22,036 bases of DNA from a virus. The DNA is taken from positions 1 through 22,036 of the IMG/VR virus record IMGVR_UViG_3300009497_000053; one strand, 5' to 3'. Position numbers and translations under genes: made by a program. Positions 1 to 7,947 of this stretch are shown one piece after another (position 1 is the first letter of the stretch; every line of letters begins with the position of its first letter). The notes beneath the pieces are model-generated. The model was not told where the DNA came from. It searched no databases and was given only the letters and a program-made list of their open reading frames with translations.

Positions 1-1
1 A

Positions 2-538
2 CTTAACTCACCAGTTGATTTGTTCGCGAGTGATGAAACAGCCAATAAAATGATGATACAATACTTTGCGATTCAGATAATAGAATTTTTTGATGGATAT
101 GAGTTTGGTCTTGATGGCGAGCCACTTATGAATAAGCCCGTGTGGAAAATGTTAGATAAAAATGCTTTTGATACGCTTAAAAATAAGAAAGTCCTTTGTA
201 GAATGCGAAGATATTCCGATGAAATAATTGGGATTAAATTGCCTGATTATTTAGAATTACAAGTTTTTAATAAGATATTCGTTTTAAATGTGGAAGATCC
301 CGAAGAACCTTTAATAGAAAACGCAGAGAATAATTTATTGATTGGCTTTAATGAAAACCGAGATACCCCGCTTGATTATACAACAAGCAATGTTGTAACA
401 CAATCACGGAAAATCAAAGGAACTTTTAATGACCCAGCCATCCAGTCGGCCCCCGAAGATACAACGCCCACCCAAACTCGACAAGGCAGAAGGACACGCG
501 GAAGAAATCAAAGAAATAATACAACGAGGCGATACTAA
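2..538 (+). CDS. Hypothetical protein, 5'-truncated, Arg-rich C-terminus
   Basis: The frame is open to the left edge, so I treat this as a gene whose start lies upstream; a TTG at 20 could start it but nothing favours that. At least 178 residues are visible. The body is a mixed alpha/beta-looking sequence with no motif I recognise. The last 35 or so residues are low-complexity, Thr/Gln/Asn-rich, and end in an Arg-rich stretch (RRTRGRNQR) that could bind nucleic acid or another acidic surface. The stop overlaps the next start by one base (TAATG), so the two are probably translationally coupled. Position just before virion genes suggests a tail or neck component, but that rests on context only. 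Confidence 0.7.
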   Translation, partial: LNSPVDLFASDETANKMMIQYFAIQIIEFFDGYEFGLDGEPLMNKPVWKMLDKNAFDTLKNKKVLCRMRRYSDEIIGIKLPDYLELQVFNKIFVLNVEDPEEPLIENAENNLLIGFNENRDTPLDYTTSNVVTQSRKIKGTFNDPAIQSAPEDTTPTQTRQGRRTRGRNQRNNTTRRY

Positions 539-2610
539 TGGGAAAAGTAAATTATAAAATTTATGCGGTGGATACAGACTATAGTGACTTTTTTCAAGCA
601 GCTATTAATTTAAGACAGCAAAAAAAGCAAGTTTCTCCTGTTAATACCACTTTTGTAGATGCCGATAATGTATTACAAAAAATTAATATTGATTTTCCAA
701 GCGGAAGAGAGAGTAATACAACTCCTTCCTATGGTGGTCTTTTGGAGACTATTGAAGTAAAGGCCATACCCGGTGCCTTCGTTACTAAACATCAATTTTT
801 AAATTATTTTGCTTCACGAATTTCTGGAAGTTTTTCTAATCATTATTTAGAAATGAATATACCACAAAAGGTTGCGTCCAATAATAGTTCTGATTTTTCA
901 TACTCTTTAAAATCTAGCTACAATTATTATGTGCGTAACTACGAAGAACAAATTATTAATAAGTCAGAGAGAACATTACCTAATTATTATGTTCAAGATA
1001 GTATTCACGAAAATAATAAAGCATTCATTCGTCCCAATATTGAGGAAACATTTAAGTTAATAGGAAATAAGATTTCTATTAATTATCCTGCTCGGAACAA
1101 TGAAGAATTGGAAAATATTATTATTTCCGACTCTAAATTTATCCAATCAAAGGCTGAAGAATATCCTATGTATATTGAGGGATCTTTTTATAATGAAGTA
1201 AGAGATAATGCCTTTGAATTTCTAAATGAATCTGGACTTATCGATAATTTAATACAAGACTTTAGAAGCGAATCTAATACAACTCAACGAAGTTTTGATA
1301 TTAATTTTTCTACTGGTGTTTCCAAAGTGGAGACCTTTCCTAATTATAAGGTTTTTTCTTTATTGGGCTGGTTAGAAAACCAAAATTATCAACAGAATGA
1401 TGGAGATTCCTTGGCGATTAGCCCAAAAGGATACTCAAGTTTTTATTCTTTTAGAATGAAAAAAATGATAATGATTGGTATTATTAAAAACATTGTCAAA
1501 AAATATTTAAGAAGTTATGAAGAAGTTTTATCTAATGCTCCCTGTTATAGTCAAGTTTTGTTCTACAAGGTTGATAAATATGTAGGAAATATTATTGGGA
1601 ACCCCGCACAAACTTTGTGGATTTCATCTCCCGAAGATATGATTTCATTTGTAGACACTCAGATTAAACATCAGCAAATCTATTCTTATGATATTAAGGC
1701 TATAACCGTAGTTGTGGGAAATACATATTCTTTTGGCAATATTCGTTTAAGCGACAGCGATAAAGAATTTACAGCGCAAATAGATGTCAACAATAGACCT
1801 TCGGTTCAAATAGTAGAAATTCCTTACATCATTGATAGAACATCAGTACTACAGAATCCCCCAATGATTCCCCAAGTTAAGTTCACAACCAAGAAAGACG
1901 GAGATCCTTCTTTACAAATAACATTGAACAGAACGATTGGGTCTAGTGACAGCATTTTTCTTCCCATTGAAACGATTGATACAACACAGCGAAATTTGAT
2001 GGAGCTTACTAAAAATAATTTCTCTTTAGAAAACAAAGTATTTTTTGAATCTGGAGAGTACCCAGAGTACTTTGAAATTTATCGAGTATTCGAGAAGCCT
2101 AAATCATACGCCGATTTTACCAACAATAAACTTAAAGATGCGAAAATGTATCTTCAAAAGACTCGACAGAATCCTTCTAAAATAACGGTCAACGATTTCG
2201 TAGTTCCTAATCATAAATATTATTATATGTTCCGTTCAGTAAATGCTCATGAACTTAAATCCAATCCAACCATAGTTTATGAAGTTGAGCTTATACGGGA
2301 CTCTGATGACTCAAAAGTAACTGTGAAGCCCTTTATATTTGAAGACCCTCCCGCTTTTCAAAATACAATTGATTTTACTTCACTTTTTCAAGTGGAACCC
2401 GTATTCGAACAGACATTTTTTGATAATGACCAGCCCGGACTATTTAATAAGACCTCGGCTGATGCTACATTAGCAAATGTTAAATTAGGCATAGCTGACG
2501 AGAGTATCTGGGGACGCACATTTAAGATTAGAATGACTTCAAAAACAACAGGTAAGATGATTGATTTTAATGTCAAGTTTGATTTATTATTAAGTAAAAC
2601 AGACAAATAG
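538..2610 (+). CDS. Probable virion structural protein, 690 aa
   Basis: A long 690-residue protein rich in Asn, Ser, Tyr and Phe, without membrane segments, signal peptide or enzyme motif, which is typical of large tail or baseplate parts. Around residues 508-590 there is a stretch that looks like a fibronectin-III-type beta sandwich (pattern EIYR...DF...VPNHKYYYMFRS...SNPTIVYEVEL). I do not recognise the rest. It starts at an ATG overlapping the previous stop by one base and is followed by a 55-base gap. It lies directly upstream of three further structural-type genes. The structural role is inferred from size, composition and neighbours; the exact position in the virion is not visible. Confidence 0.75.
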   Translation: MGKVNYKIYAVDTDYSDFFQAAINLRQQKKQVSPVNTTFVDADNVLQKINIDFPSGRESNTTPSYGGLLETIEVKAIPGAFVTKHQFLNYFASRISGSFSNHYLEMNIPQKVASNNSSDFSYSLKSSYNYYVRNYEEQIINKSERTLPNYYVQDSIHENNKAFIRPNIEETFKLIGNKISINYPARNNEELENIIISDSKFIQSKAEEYPMYIEGSFYNEVRDNAFEFLNESGLIDNLIQDFRSESNTTQRSFDINFSTGVSKVETFPNYKVFSLLGWLENQNYQQNDGDSLAISPKGYSSFYSFRMKKMIMIGIIKNIVKKYLRSYEEVLSNAPCYSQVLFYKVDKYVGNIIGNPAQTLWISSPEDMISFVDTQIKHQQIYSYDIKAITVVVGNTYSFGNIRLSDSDKEFTAQIDVNNRPSVQIVEIPYIIDRTSVLQNPPMIPQVKFTTKKDGDPSLQITLNRTIGSSDSIFLPIETIDTTQRNLMELTKNNFSLENKVFFESGEYPEYFEIYRVFEKPKSYADFTNNKLKDAKMYLQKTRQNPSKITVNDFVVPNHKYYYMFRSVNAHELKSNPTIVYEVELIRDSDDSKVTVKPFIFEDPPAFQNTIDFTSLFQVEPVFEQTFFDNDQPGLFNKTSADATLANVKLGIADESIWGRTFKIRMTSKTTGKMIDFNVKFDLLLSKTDK

Positions 2611-2636
2611 TGAATACTTTCACATAGAATACTATT

Positions 2637-2644
2637 TATAAGAG
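2637..2644 (+). promoter_or_regulatory. Possible late-promoter-like element
   Basis: TATAAGAG lies in the 55-base gap before the gene at 2666 and matches the T4 late consensus TATAAATA at 6 of 8 positions. It follows the octamer ACTATTTA (2631-2638), which recurs at 11951-11958 in the other large gap before a structural-type gene. Weak evidence. Confidence 0.2.
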
Positions 2645-2665
2645 AAATTAGAGAGAGGTAAATTA

Positions 2666-3619
2666 ATGGGTTTTTTAGATAATAGCGGTGATATTATTTT
2701 AGATGTAGTGCTAACAGACCTCGGAAGAAAGATGTTAGCTAAAGGCGATGGGTCTTTTAATGTTACTAAATTTGCCGTTGGTGATGATGAGATTAATTAT
2801 CAATTATATAATACGAATCACCCAAGCGGAAGTTCATATTACGATCTTGAAATTCTGCAAACACCCATTTTAGAAGCGTTTACAGATAATGCTGGCTCTT
2901 TAAAAAGCAAGCTTTTAACTATGGAAAATCAAGATTTATTGTTTTTGCCTTCTTTAGTTCTTAACCAAGCAACCGGAATTACCAAAATGGATGTTTCTGG
3001 TGCTTTTTTCGTATGCGTTGACCGAAATACTGAGGACAATTCAGCCCAAGGGTTAACAACTTCCGTTGGCTTTAATGCCGATGGGCTTTTACGAACAGGA
3101 TTTATACTTGGGGAATCATTAGGTTCCGGTGCTGAGACTAGCAATTATGTTAGAGTAGATCAAGGATTAAATACCACTCAGGTATCCCCACGACAAAATC
3201 TGTCTCCATCTCTTGTTGAGACTGATTACATGTTACAAATTGATAATAGACTCGGAAGTATTATTTCGAAAGACGGAGTTACAAAAGCCGTTCCAGATTA
3301 TGTTGATGATGATAACATTGCTTATTATAGCCTTTCGCTTGGAACAGATCAAGTATTTGTAAAACAAAATACTTCTACTGAAGTATCTGTTGATCAAGCC
3401 ATAAACGGTCCCCGTGGAACAATTCTTGAATTTTCAATCGGCGCATCATTAGAATTAAATACAAGCACCTATTTGTTTACTCAATTGGGGTCAACGACGA
3501 CATTGGAAAATGCTGGTGGCACTGGTACTACAACCAAGTTCATTGATTCTATTATTAAATGTACAGGCATGACAACGGGATACACACTTGATATTCCTCT
3601 TCGGTTCATCAAAATATAG
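2666..3619 (+). CDS. Virion structural protein, 'LTDxGR...FAxGDDEINY' type
   Basis: A 317-residue protein. Its first 45 residues carry a pattern I associate with structural proteins of marine T4-like phages: GDIILDVVLTDLGR (8-21) then KFAVGDDEINY (35-45). The remainder is Thr/Ser/Asn-rich and beta-like, without catalytic motifs. A good ribosome site (gagagagg) sits before the ATG. The gene follows a short gap that may hold a late promoter and is 9 bases from the next gene, so it probably heads an operon with the two paralogues at 3629 and 4778 and the tRNAs. The virion role is likely; whether it belongs to neck, baseplate or fibre is not visible. Confidence 0.7.
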   Translation: MGFLDNSGDIILDVVLTDLGRKMLAKGDGSFNVTKFAVGDDEINYQLYNTNHPSGSSYYDLEILQTPILEAFTDNAGSLKSKLLTMENQDLLFLPSLVLNQATGITKMDVSGAFFVCVDRNTEDNSAQGLTTSVGFNADGLLRTGFILGESLGSGAETSNYVRVDQGLNTTQVSPRQNLSPSLVETDYMLQIDNRLGSIISKDGVTKAVPDYVDDDNIAYYSLSLGTDQVFVKQNTSTEVSVDQAINGPRGTILEFSIGASLELNTSTYLFTQLGSTTTLENAGGTGTTTKFIDSIIKCTGMTTGYTLDIPLRFIKI

Positions 3620-3628
3620 GATTAAACA

Positions 3629-4771
3629 ATGGCCAATATCTTTAAACAAATTAAACCAGACGACAGAGTTTCTACTCGGACTTTATTACATGAAGCAATC
3701 CCGCTAACAGGAACTATTGTTCAAGGAACTTATGGTACTTTCCCTAATGAGGAAAATATTAAGAATTATGGACATGGTATGTTTCAATCAGTTTATGATT
3801 ATCCCTATCTTAGTTCTTCTGCTAACCACATTTTTGATCTTAGTGTTGGCTATGCTAACCAAAGCCCCTTATCTTCTACTGTTTTAAGTACCCACATACA
3901 GCAATCAAAGAAAGTAAATATGTATAATGAAATGGCCCAAGTTGCCGTTGGTTATAATATTACTGGTGGTATCCTTCAATTTGACGAGGACGGAGATATC
4001 CTTGCTGGTGGCAATAAAATCCAGTCAGGCTATTTTATAAACCTTACTAGACTTTTGATGAAAGACGAAATTAAAAAAGGAAGCTTTGCTTTAACTCTTG
4101 GTCTAGAGGCTGCTTATGCTACATCTAATGAGACCAAAGCAATTATAAAAGACTTCGGTGGCGTGAATGATTATCGAGTCAATTCTCCTTTGGGAGAATA
4201 CGGGCTTCTTTATGCGACAGCCTCAGTTGATGATAACGCCCTCATTGATGAAACCACAGACCAATTCAACTCCACATACAAAGCGTCCGTATGTGGGCTT
4301 ATTTATTATCAAGCAGGAATTGTTGTATTGAGCGGATCGCTCTTCAACGATTTAGCTGTAGGTGGGCTTCTTAAAAACAGTGCCGGTTCATGTGTTATGT
4401 CTACAGCAGCAGGTGCCGCAGCAGCGAGAACAATTAGCGAAGCATTGACGGGATCAAGCATTAGTAGTTCAGCAGATAACTTGAGACATCGATTTGATAA
4501 TCTACAATTTAATAATACTGTTGAATTAAACTCAACCATTTATTTTTGTCGAATGAATCACAACGAATTTAATTATTCAGGAAACCCAACTTACTTATCA
4601 AGCTCTCAGATAAGAGTTAAGCAAGTTTCAACAGATCAACCAGTTTCTTATGTTACTACGGTTGGCCTTTATTCGGAAAACAACGAGCTTCTTGCTGTTG
4701 GTAAATTAAGTGAACCATTAAAGAAAACACCGGCAAATGAATTCACAATCCGAACGAGACTCGACTATTAA
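3629..4771 (+). CDS. Virion structural protein, paralogue 1 of a tandem pair
   Basis: A 380-residue protein with no enzyme motif. It is related to the next gene product. Both share a KKGS(F/V)xL element, an I-Y-x-x-G-(I/F)-(V/I)-x-L-(S/T)-G-S element, a NYSxNPTxL element, and a C-terminal block V-G-(L/I)-Y-x-x-N-x-(E/N)-L-(L/I)-(A/G)-V-(G/A)-K-L followed by P-(L/V)-K-K-T and a basic end. Such NYSxNPTxL / VGxY...VAKL proteins occur in T4-like structural gene clusters, as far as I recall. The two genes are only 6 bases apart. I infer a neck, tail or fibre protein produced by an old tandem duplication; the exact role is unknown. Confidence 0.7.
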   Translation: MANIFKQIKPDDRVSTRTLLHEAIPLTGTIVQGTYGTFPNEENIKNYGHGMFQSVYDYPYLSSSANHIFDLSVGYANQSPLSSTVLSTHIQQSKKVNMYNEMAQVAVGYNITGGILQFDEDGDILAGGNKIQSGYFINLTRLLMKDEIKKGSFALTLGLEAAYATSNETKAIIKDFGGVNDYRVNSPLGEYGLLYATASVDDNALIDETTDQFNSTYKASVCGLIYYQAGIVVLSGSLFNDLAVGGLLKNSAGSCVMSTAAGAAAARTISEALTGSSISSSADNLRHRFDNLQFNNTVELNSTIYFCRMNHNEFNYSGNPTYLSSSQIRVKQVSTDQPVSYVTTVGLYSENNELLAVGKLSEPLKKTPANEFTIRTRLDY

Positions 4772-4777
4772 GATGTT

Positions 4778-5962
4778 ATGTCATTTTATAAATTCACCGA
4801 TGATGATTTATTTACAAACACTATAAAAGCATATCCAGAATATTCTTTTTATGTCAAAGATGATGTTGTTTTAGTTAACAACGAACCAATCCAATCAGGA
4901 GCCTTTTTATCTAATATTTATGGCGTTCCAGATGGTTATGTATCGTTGTATGAATATAACATTGATCGCCCAACTGGGCAGCGCATTTATCCCTTTATGT
5001 ATAAAGATGGATTAATGAATACATTTAAAAATTATTCAACAGCATCTTATAGAGAAGCACAAATGGGTGCTGTTATAACCTCCTCCTATAACATGTCCTC
5101 CAGTATAACTCGGTATTATTATGCTGCCGTGTCTAGTGGTTCAACCAGACGAAAGTTATATACTTTACAAAACACTTTAAATTATTATAAGTATATCTCG
5201 CCTTATTATGCGTATTCTTCTTCGTTCTCGAACAAAAACTCGCTCAATACAAACTTCATTTCTATACCGTCGATTCTCTATGGCTCTACGATTAAAAAAG
5301 GATCAGTGTCACTAAAATTTTATATTTCTGGCACTATGTTGGCAGAGTTACAAGACACTAGATATAACGGAGATTTAATTCAAGTCTCGGGCACCACCGG
5401 TTATGCCTCAGCCAATGATGGAAAAGTCGCAGGTTCTATCTTATATAAAGAGGGCTTTATTATTTTAACAGGCTCGTGGGACCTAGCCAAGGGCGCCTAC
5501 GATTTCTTAGGCAGCGGCTCATCAAATTATGTAACTTCTTCATGGATTCATTTTGGTGCTGGAGCAAACGATGGAATTAGCCGAGATGCTGATTTTGGAT
5601 CTGCTAGCTTCTCTATTGATTATCAAGGAACTCAGACTATTCAAACGATGACAATGCTAGCTCACGCAGACCCAGCGCAGTTAAACTATTCTAATAACCC
5701 AACTTTTTTAAAGTATGACCAGTCAAGTTATCGTGGCGCAATGACTGGAAATTATCAGTTCGCTGAGAGATCAACTGTCTTGAGCAATAATGTAGATTCT
5801 TCTTTTACGGATGTTGTGCCACAGTTTGAACAGATTACTTACATTTCTAAAGTAGGAATTTACGACGATAATAGAAACTTAATTGGAGTTGCGAAATTAG
5901 CAACACCAGTAAAAAAGACTATAAAAAATAATTATACTTTTAAACTAAAGTTGGATATATAA
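4778..5962 (+). CDS. Virion structural protein, paralogue 2 of a tandem pair
   Basis: A 394-residue Tyr/Ser-rich protein, diverged paralogue of the preceding gene product. The shared landmarks are KKGSVSLKFYISG, LYKEGFIILTGS, QLNYSNNPTFL and the C-terminal KVGIYDDNRNLIGVAKL followed by PVKKT. The first 160 residues, rich in YYK/YYY/SSS segments, differ most, suggesting a shared assembly domain at the C-terminus and a diverged N-terminal part. It starts 6 bases after the upstream stop with no clear strong ribosome site, so coupling is likely. The tRNA-Ala begins 5 bases after its stop codon, which implies that the tRNAs are processed from the structural transcript unless an unseen promoter lies inside this gene. 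Confidence 0.7.
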   Translation: MSFYKFTDDDLFTNTIKAYPEYSFYVKDDVVLVNNEPIQSGAFLSNIYGVPDGYVSLYEYNIDRPTGQRIYPFMYKDGLMNTFKNYSTASYREAQMGAVITSSYNMSSSITRYYYAAVSSGSTRRKLYTLQNTLNYYKYISPYYAYSSSFSNKNSLNTNFISIPSILYGSTIKKGSVSLKFYISGTMLAELQDTRYNGDLIQVSGTTGYASANDGKVAGSILYKEGFIILTGSWDLAKGAYDFLGSGSSNYVTSSWIHFGAGANDGISRDADFGSASFSIDYQGTQTIQTMTMLAHADPAQLNYSNNPTFLKYDQSSYRGAMTGNYQFAERSTVLSNNVDSSFTDVVPQFEQITYISKVGIYDDNRNLIGVAKLATPVKKTIKNNYTFKLKLDI

Positions 5963-5967
5963 GTTAT

Positions 5968-6043
5968 GGGGGTGTAGCTCAGTTGGGAGAGCACTTGCCT
6001 TGCACGCAAGGGGTCAGGGGTTCGAGTCCCCTCATCTCCACCA
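5968..6043 (+). tRNA. tRNA-Ala(TGC)
   Basis: A complete 76-nt cloverleaf including an encoded CCA. The acceptor GGGGGTG pairs with CATCTCC and contains the G3:U70 wobble pair, the classic alanine identity element. D stem GCTC/GAGC, anticodon stem CTTGC/GCAAG with loop CTTGCAC, anticodon TGC at 6001-6003, T stem AGGGG/CCCCT with loop TTCGAGT. It would read GCA and probably other GCN codons. Confidence 0.97.
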
Positions 6044-6055
6044 TTTTTAAAATTT

Positions 6056-6127
6056 GCGGGTGTAACTCAGTGGTAGAGTCTCTGGTTGCCAATCAGATTG
6101 TCGCTGGTTCGAATCCAGTCACCCGCT
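6056..6127 (+). tRNA. tRNA-Gly(GCC)
   Basis: A complete 72-nt cloverleaf without an encoded CCA. Acceptor GCGGGTG/CACCCGC with discriminator T, D stem ACTC/GAGT, anticodon stem TCTGG/TCAGA with loop TTGCCAA, anticodon GCC at 6088-6090, T stem GCTGG/CCAGT with loop TTCGAAT. It reads GGC and GGT. It sits 12 bases after tRNA-Ala; unlike that tRNA it needs CCA added after transcription. Confidence 0.96.
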
Positions 6128-6143
6128 CTTTTAAAATAAAAAC

Positions 6144-6172
6144 TTGACAAACTTAGTATAACATGTTATATT
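6144..6172 (+). promoter_or_regulatory. Sigma-70-type promoter P1 (resolvase)
   Basis: TTGACA (6144-6149), a 17-base spacer, then TATATT (6167-6172). The -35 is a perfect consensus and the -10 is one base off TATAAT. The expected transcription start, 6-8 bases after the -10, falls at or next to the ATG at 6179, so the mRNA would be leaderless. Confidence 0.8.
6157..6170. promoter_or_regulatory. 14-bp palindrome over the P1 -10 (possible operator)
   Basis: TATAACATGTTATA is a perfect palindrome that covers most of the P1 -10 hexamer. Its position is right for a repressor site. The half-site GTTATA also occurs at the -10 of P2 and P3, so part of it may simply be promoter sequence. Confidence 0.4.
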
Positions 6173-6178
6173 ATTATT

Positions 6179-6724
6179 ATGAATAATAATATAATCCTAG
6201 GTATTGATATTAGTACCTCTCGCATTGGCATCGCAGCAGTGACCCCAGACGAAAAACTAATATACTGTGACACAATCACATACAAGAATAAAGAACTTTC
6301 TCTTGAAGACAAAGCGGTATTGTTCGAGAACACATTAAAAAAGATTTTAAAGATAGAAAAGCTCAACCCAATTGCCGTATACATTGAGGAGCCATTCACA
6401 GCCTTTGGCGGAGGCAAGACCTCTGCTAATACAATGGCCAAACTCCAAAGGTTTAACGGAATGTGTTGTCTCGCGACAAGAAAGATCTTTGGTGAAGACT
6501 CCACTCTCCTACCAGTACGAACCTGTCGTTCTCTCAATGAGATTAAGATCCCCCGAGGATCAAATACAAAGCAGTTAATTATTGATTGGGTCTCAGCCAA
6601 ATATCCAAAAGACTTTACATATGAGCTAACTCGCTTTGGTAATCCCAAGCCCGGCACAAATGATAAGGCCGATGCGGTTGTTGTTGCATTAGCAGGAGCA
6701 AAAAAGTTTAAGGAAACCACTTGA
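6179..6724 (+). CDS. RuvC-like Holliday junction resolvase
   Basis: A 181-residue RNase H-fold nuclease of the RuvC-like resolvase type, expected to cut four-way DNA junctions with divalent metal ions during replication and packaging. The pattern is clear: GIDIS with Asp10 near the N-terminus, AVYIEEP with Glu70 as the second acidic position, and NDKADAVVVALAGA with Asp162 and Asp165 near the C-terminus. Size fits RuvC-type enzymes (about 170-180). The start at 6179 is fixed because only nine residues precede the catalytic Asp, yet there is no Shine-Dalgarno site and promoter P1 ends 6 bases upstream, pointing to a leaderless mRNA. Its stop codon TGA is embedded in the -35 of the next promoter. 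T4 uses the unrelated gp49 for this step, so this is a functional substitute. Confidence 0.88.
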   Translation: MNNNIILGIDISTSRIGIAAVTPDEKLIYCDTITYKNKELSLEDKAVLFENTLKKILKIEKLNPIAVYIEEPFTAFGGGKTSANTMAKLQRFNGMCCLATRKIFGEDSTLLPVRTCRSLNEIKIPRGSNTKQLIIDWVSAKYPKDFTYELTRFGNPKPGTNDKADAVVVALAGAKKFKETT

Positions 6725-6748
6725 CAAATAAAAGCACTGTGTTATATT
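6721..6748 (+). promoter_or_regulatory. Sigma-70-type promoter P2 (primase)
   Basis: TTGACA (6721-6726), a 16-base spacer, TATATT (6743-6748). The -35 contains the stop codon (6722-6724) of the resolvase gene. The predicted start near 6755 puts the ribosome site (agaggt, 6755-6760) at the very 5' end of the mRNA. Confidence 0.78.
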
Positions 6749-6765
6749 ATTAATAGAGGTGCTTA

Positions 6766-7701
6766 ATGAGTGAGAAAAGAAAGATTATAAATGATATTCT
6801 TGGATCAAGTTATAAATCAAAAGATGAACATCTTTATTCTTGTCCTTTTTGTAATCATCATAAGAAGAAACTTTCTATTAATTTCTCAAAGAATTATTGG
6901 AAATGTTGGGTTTGTGACGCTCGTGGTAAAAACATCTACCGCATTGTTCGTCGATTTGGAACTTATGATCAACGACAAAAATATCTTCTTCTTGATGGAC
7001 GGCTTGATCTCACAGAGTTTGATAACTTTTTTGCTGAGATTAACGATGAAGAGATTAAACAAACAATCTCATTACCAGATGAATTTGTTTCTCTTTGCAA
7101 CAAGCGCCTCCCATCGTCTTCAAGGAAGGCTTTAAAATATTTAAATTCTCGGGGCATAACCCAGAAAGACATAAGAAATTGGAAAATTGGATACAGTACA
7201 GGAGGTAAATATGGTGGCCGGATTATTATTCCCAGTTATAATTGGGAAGGTGATGCTAATTATTTTATTGCTCGTTCTTTTGTGGGCAATTGGAGGCGAT
7301 ACTTGAACCCACCAGTAGGCAGAGACATTGTTTTTAATGAGCTTTATGTTGATTGGGATGAGGAAGTTGTGTTAGTTGAGGGCGTTTTTGACGCTATTAT
7401 CGCAGGTTCCAACGCAATACCCATTTTAGGGTCTACTTTGCGTGAAAACTCTCGCTTATTTCAACAGATTGTGTTAAACGATACTCCGGTTTACTTGGCA
7501 TTAGACAAAGACGCAGAAAGCAAAAGGAACTGGATAATCAAATCCTTTTTGAGGTATGACATCGAGTTGTATATAATTGACACATCTGATTACGATGATG
7601 TTGGCTCTATGACTCGTGAGCAGTTTCTTGAAAAGAAAGAGAAAGCAATCTTGGCAGACTTAGATGAAATAATGATTTTTGACAAATTAAGAGCAATTTA
7701 A
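6766..7701 (+). CDS. DnaG-type DNA primase
   Basis: A 311-residue primase that would make RNA primers for lagging-strand synthesis. The N-terminal zinc ribbon is CPFC (Cys26, Cys29) and CWVC (Cys47, Cys50), the all-Cys variant of the CHC2-type finger. The TOPRIM core follows: VVLVEGVFDAI with Glu205, then LALDKDA with Asp247 and Asp249, the metal-binding acids. The length is near that of T4 gp61 (about 340), and no helicase domain is fused, so the partner helicase must be encoded elsewhere. It has its own promoter (P2) and a ribosome site at the mRNA 5' end. The stop overlaps the next start (TAATG), coupling it to the small protein at 7701. Confidence 0.9.
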   Translation: MSEKRKIINDILGSSYKSKDEHLYSCPFCNHHKKKLSINFSKNYWKCWVCDARGKNIYRIVRRFGTYDQRQKYLLLDGRLDLTEFDNFFAEINDEEIKQTISLPDEFVSLCNKRLPSSSRKALKYLNSRGITQKDIRNWKIGYSTGGKYGGRIIIPSYNWEGDANYFIARSFVGNWRRYLNPPVGRDIVFNELYVDWDEEVVLVEGVFDAIIAGSNAIPILGSTLRENSRLFQQIVLNDTPVYLALDKDAESKRNWIIKSFLRYDIELYIIDTSDYDDVGSMTREQFLEKKEKAILADLDEIMIFDKLRAI

Positions 7702-7895
7702 TGGAAGTAGGAGATTTGGTTACAATTAACAATGATTTTAGAAATCCTAAGTTAACATACTATTTAACAGCCCAGCATTCATTTGATGATATAGGAATTA
7801 TAACATGTGTTATGGTTTATTCCTGTACGGTTTACTGGATTAATAAAGAGGTTTCAACATCGATTGCTAAACCAATTTTAATGAAAATTTCTTGA
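7701..7895 (+). CDS. Small hypothetical protein, SH3/KOW-like
   Basis: A 64-residue protein beginning MEVGDLV and containing GIITCVM...CTVYWINKE, which resembles the small beta-barrel (SH3/KOW-like) pattern G-D-L-V...G-I-x...V-x-W common in tiny phage proteins. There are no membrane segments. It is coupled to the primase gene by a TAATG overlap. Its stop codon lies inside the -35 box of promoter P3, exactly as the resolvase stop lies inside P2. Function unknown; a nucleic-acid or protein-binding role in replication is only a guess from the fold-like pattern and the neighbour. Confidence 0.65.
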   Translation: MEVGDLVTINNDFRNPKLTYYLTAQHSFDDIGIITCVMVYSCTVYWINKEVSTSIAKPILMKIS

Positions 7896-7920
7896 CAAAT
7901 TATAACCAATCGGTTATATT
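7892..7920 (+). promoter_or_regulatory. Sigma-70-type promoter P3 (lipoprotein pair)
   Basis: TTGACA (7892-7897), a 17-base spacer, TATATT (7915-7920), followed by AT. The -35 contains the upstream stop codon (7893-7895). The predicted start near 7927 leaves a leader of about 20 bases containing AAAGGAG (7935-7941). Confidence 0.82.
7901..7918. promoter_or_regulatory. Inverted repeat in the P3 spacer and -10
   Basis: TATAACC (7901-7907) and GGTTATA (7912-7918) form 7-bp arms separated by AATC. The dyad runs from the spacer into the -10. It shares the outer half-sites TATAAC/GTTATA with the P1 palindrome, but with 6 instead of 2 central bases, so one dimeric regulator would not obviously fit both. 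Confidence 0.35.
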
Positions 7921-7947
7921 ATAAACACTCAACAAAAGGAGACTAGA

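Noticed and set aside
5933-5938. TATACT as the -10 of a tRNA promoter
   Set aside because: No acceptable -35 lies 16-18 bases upstream, and the site is within a coding region.
6166-6720. 184-aa - strand frame opposite the resolvase
   Set aside because: The + strand has clear catalytic motifs and promoter; the - strand product has none and would cover the P1 -10.
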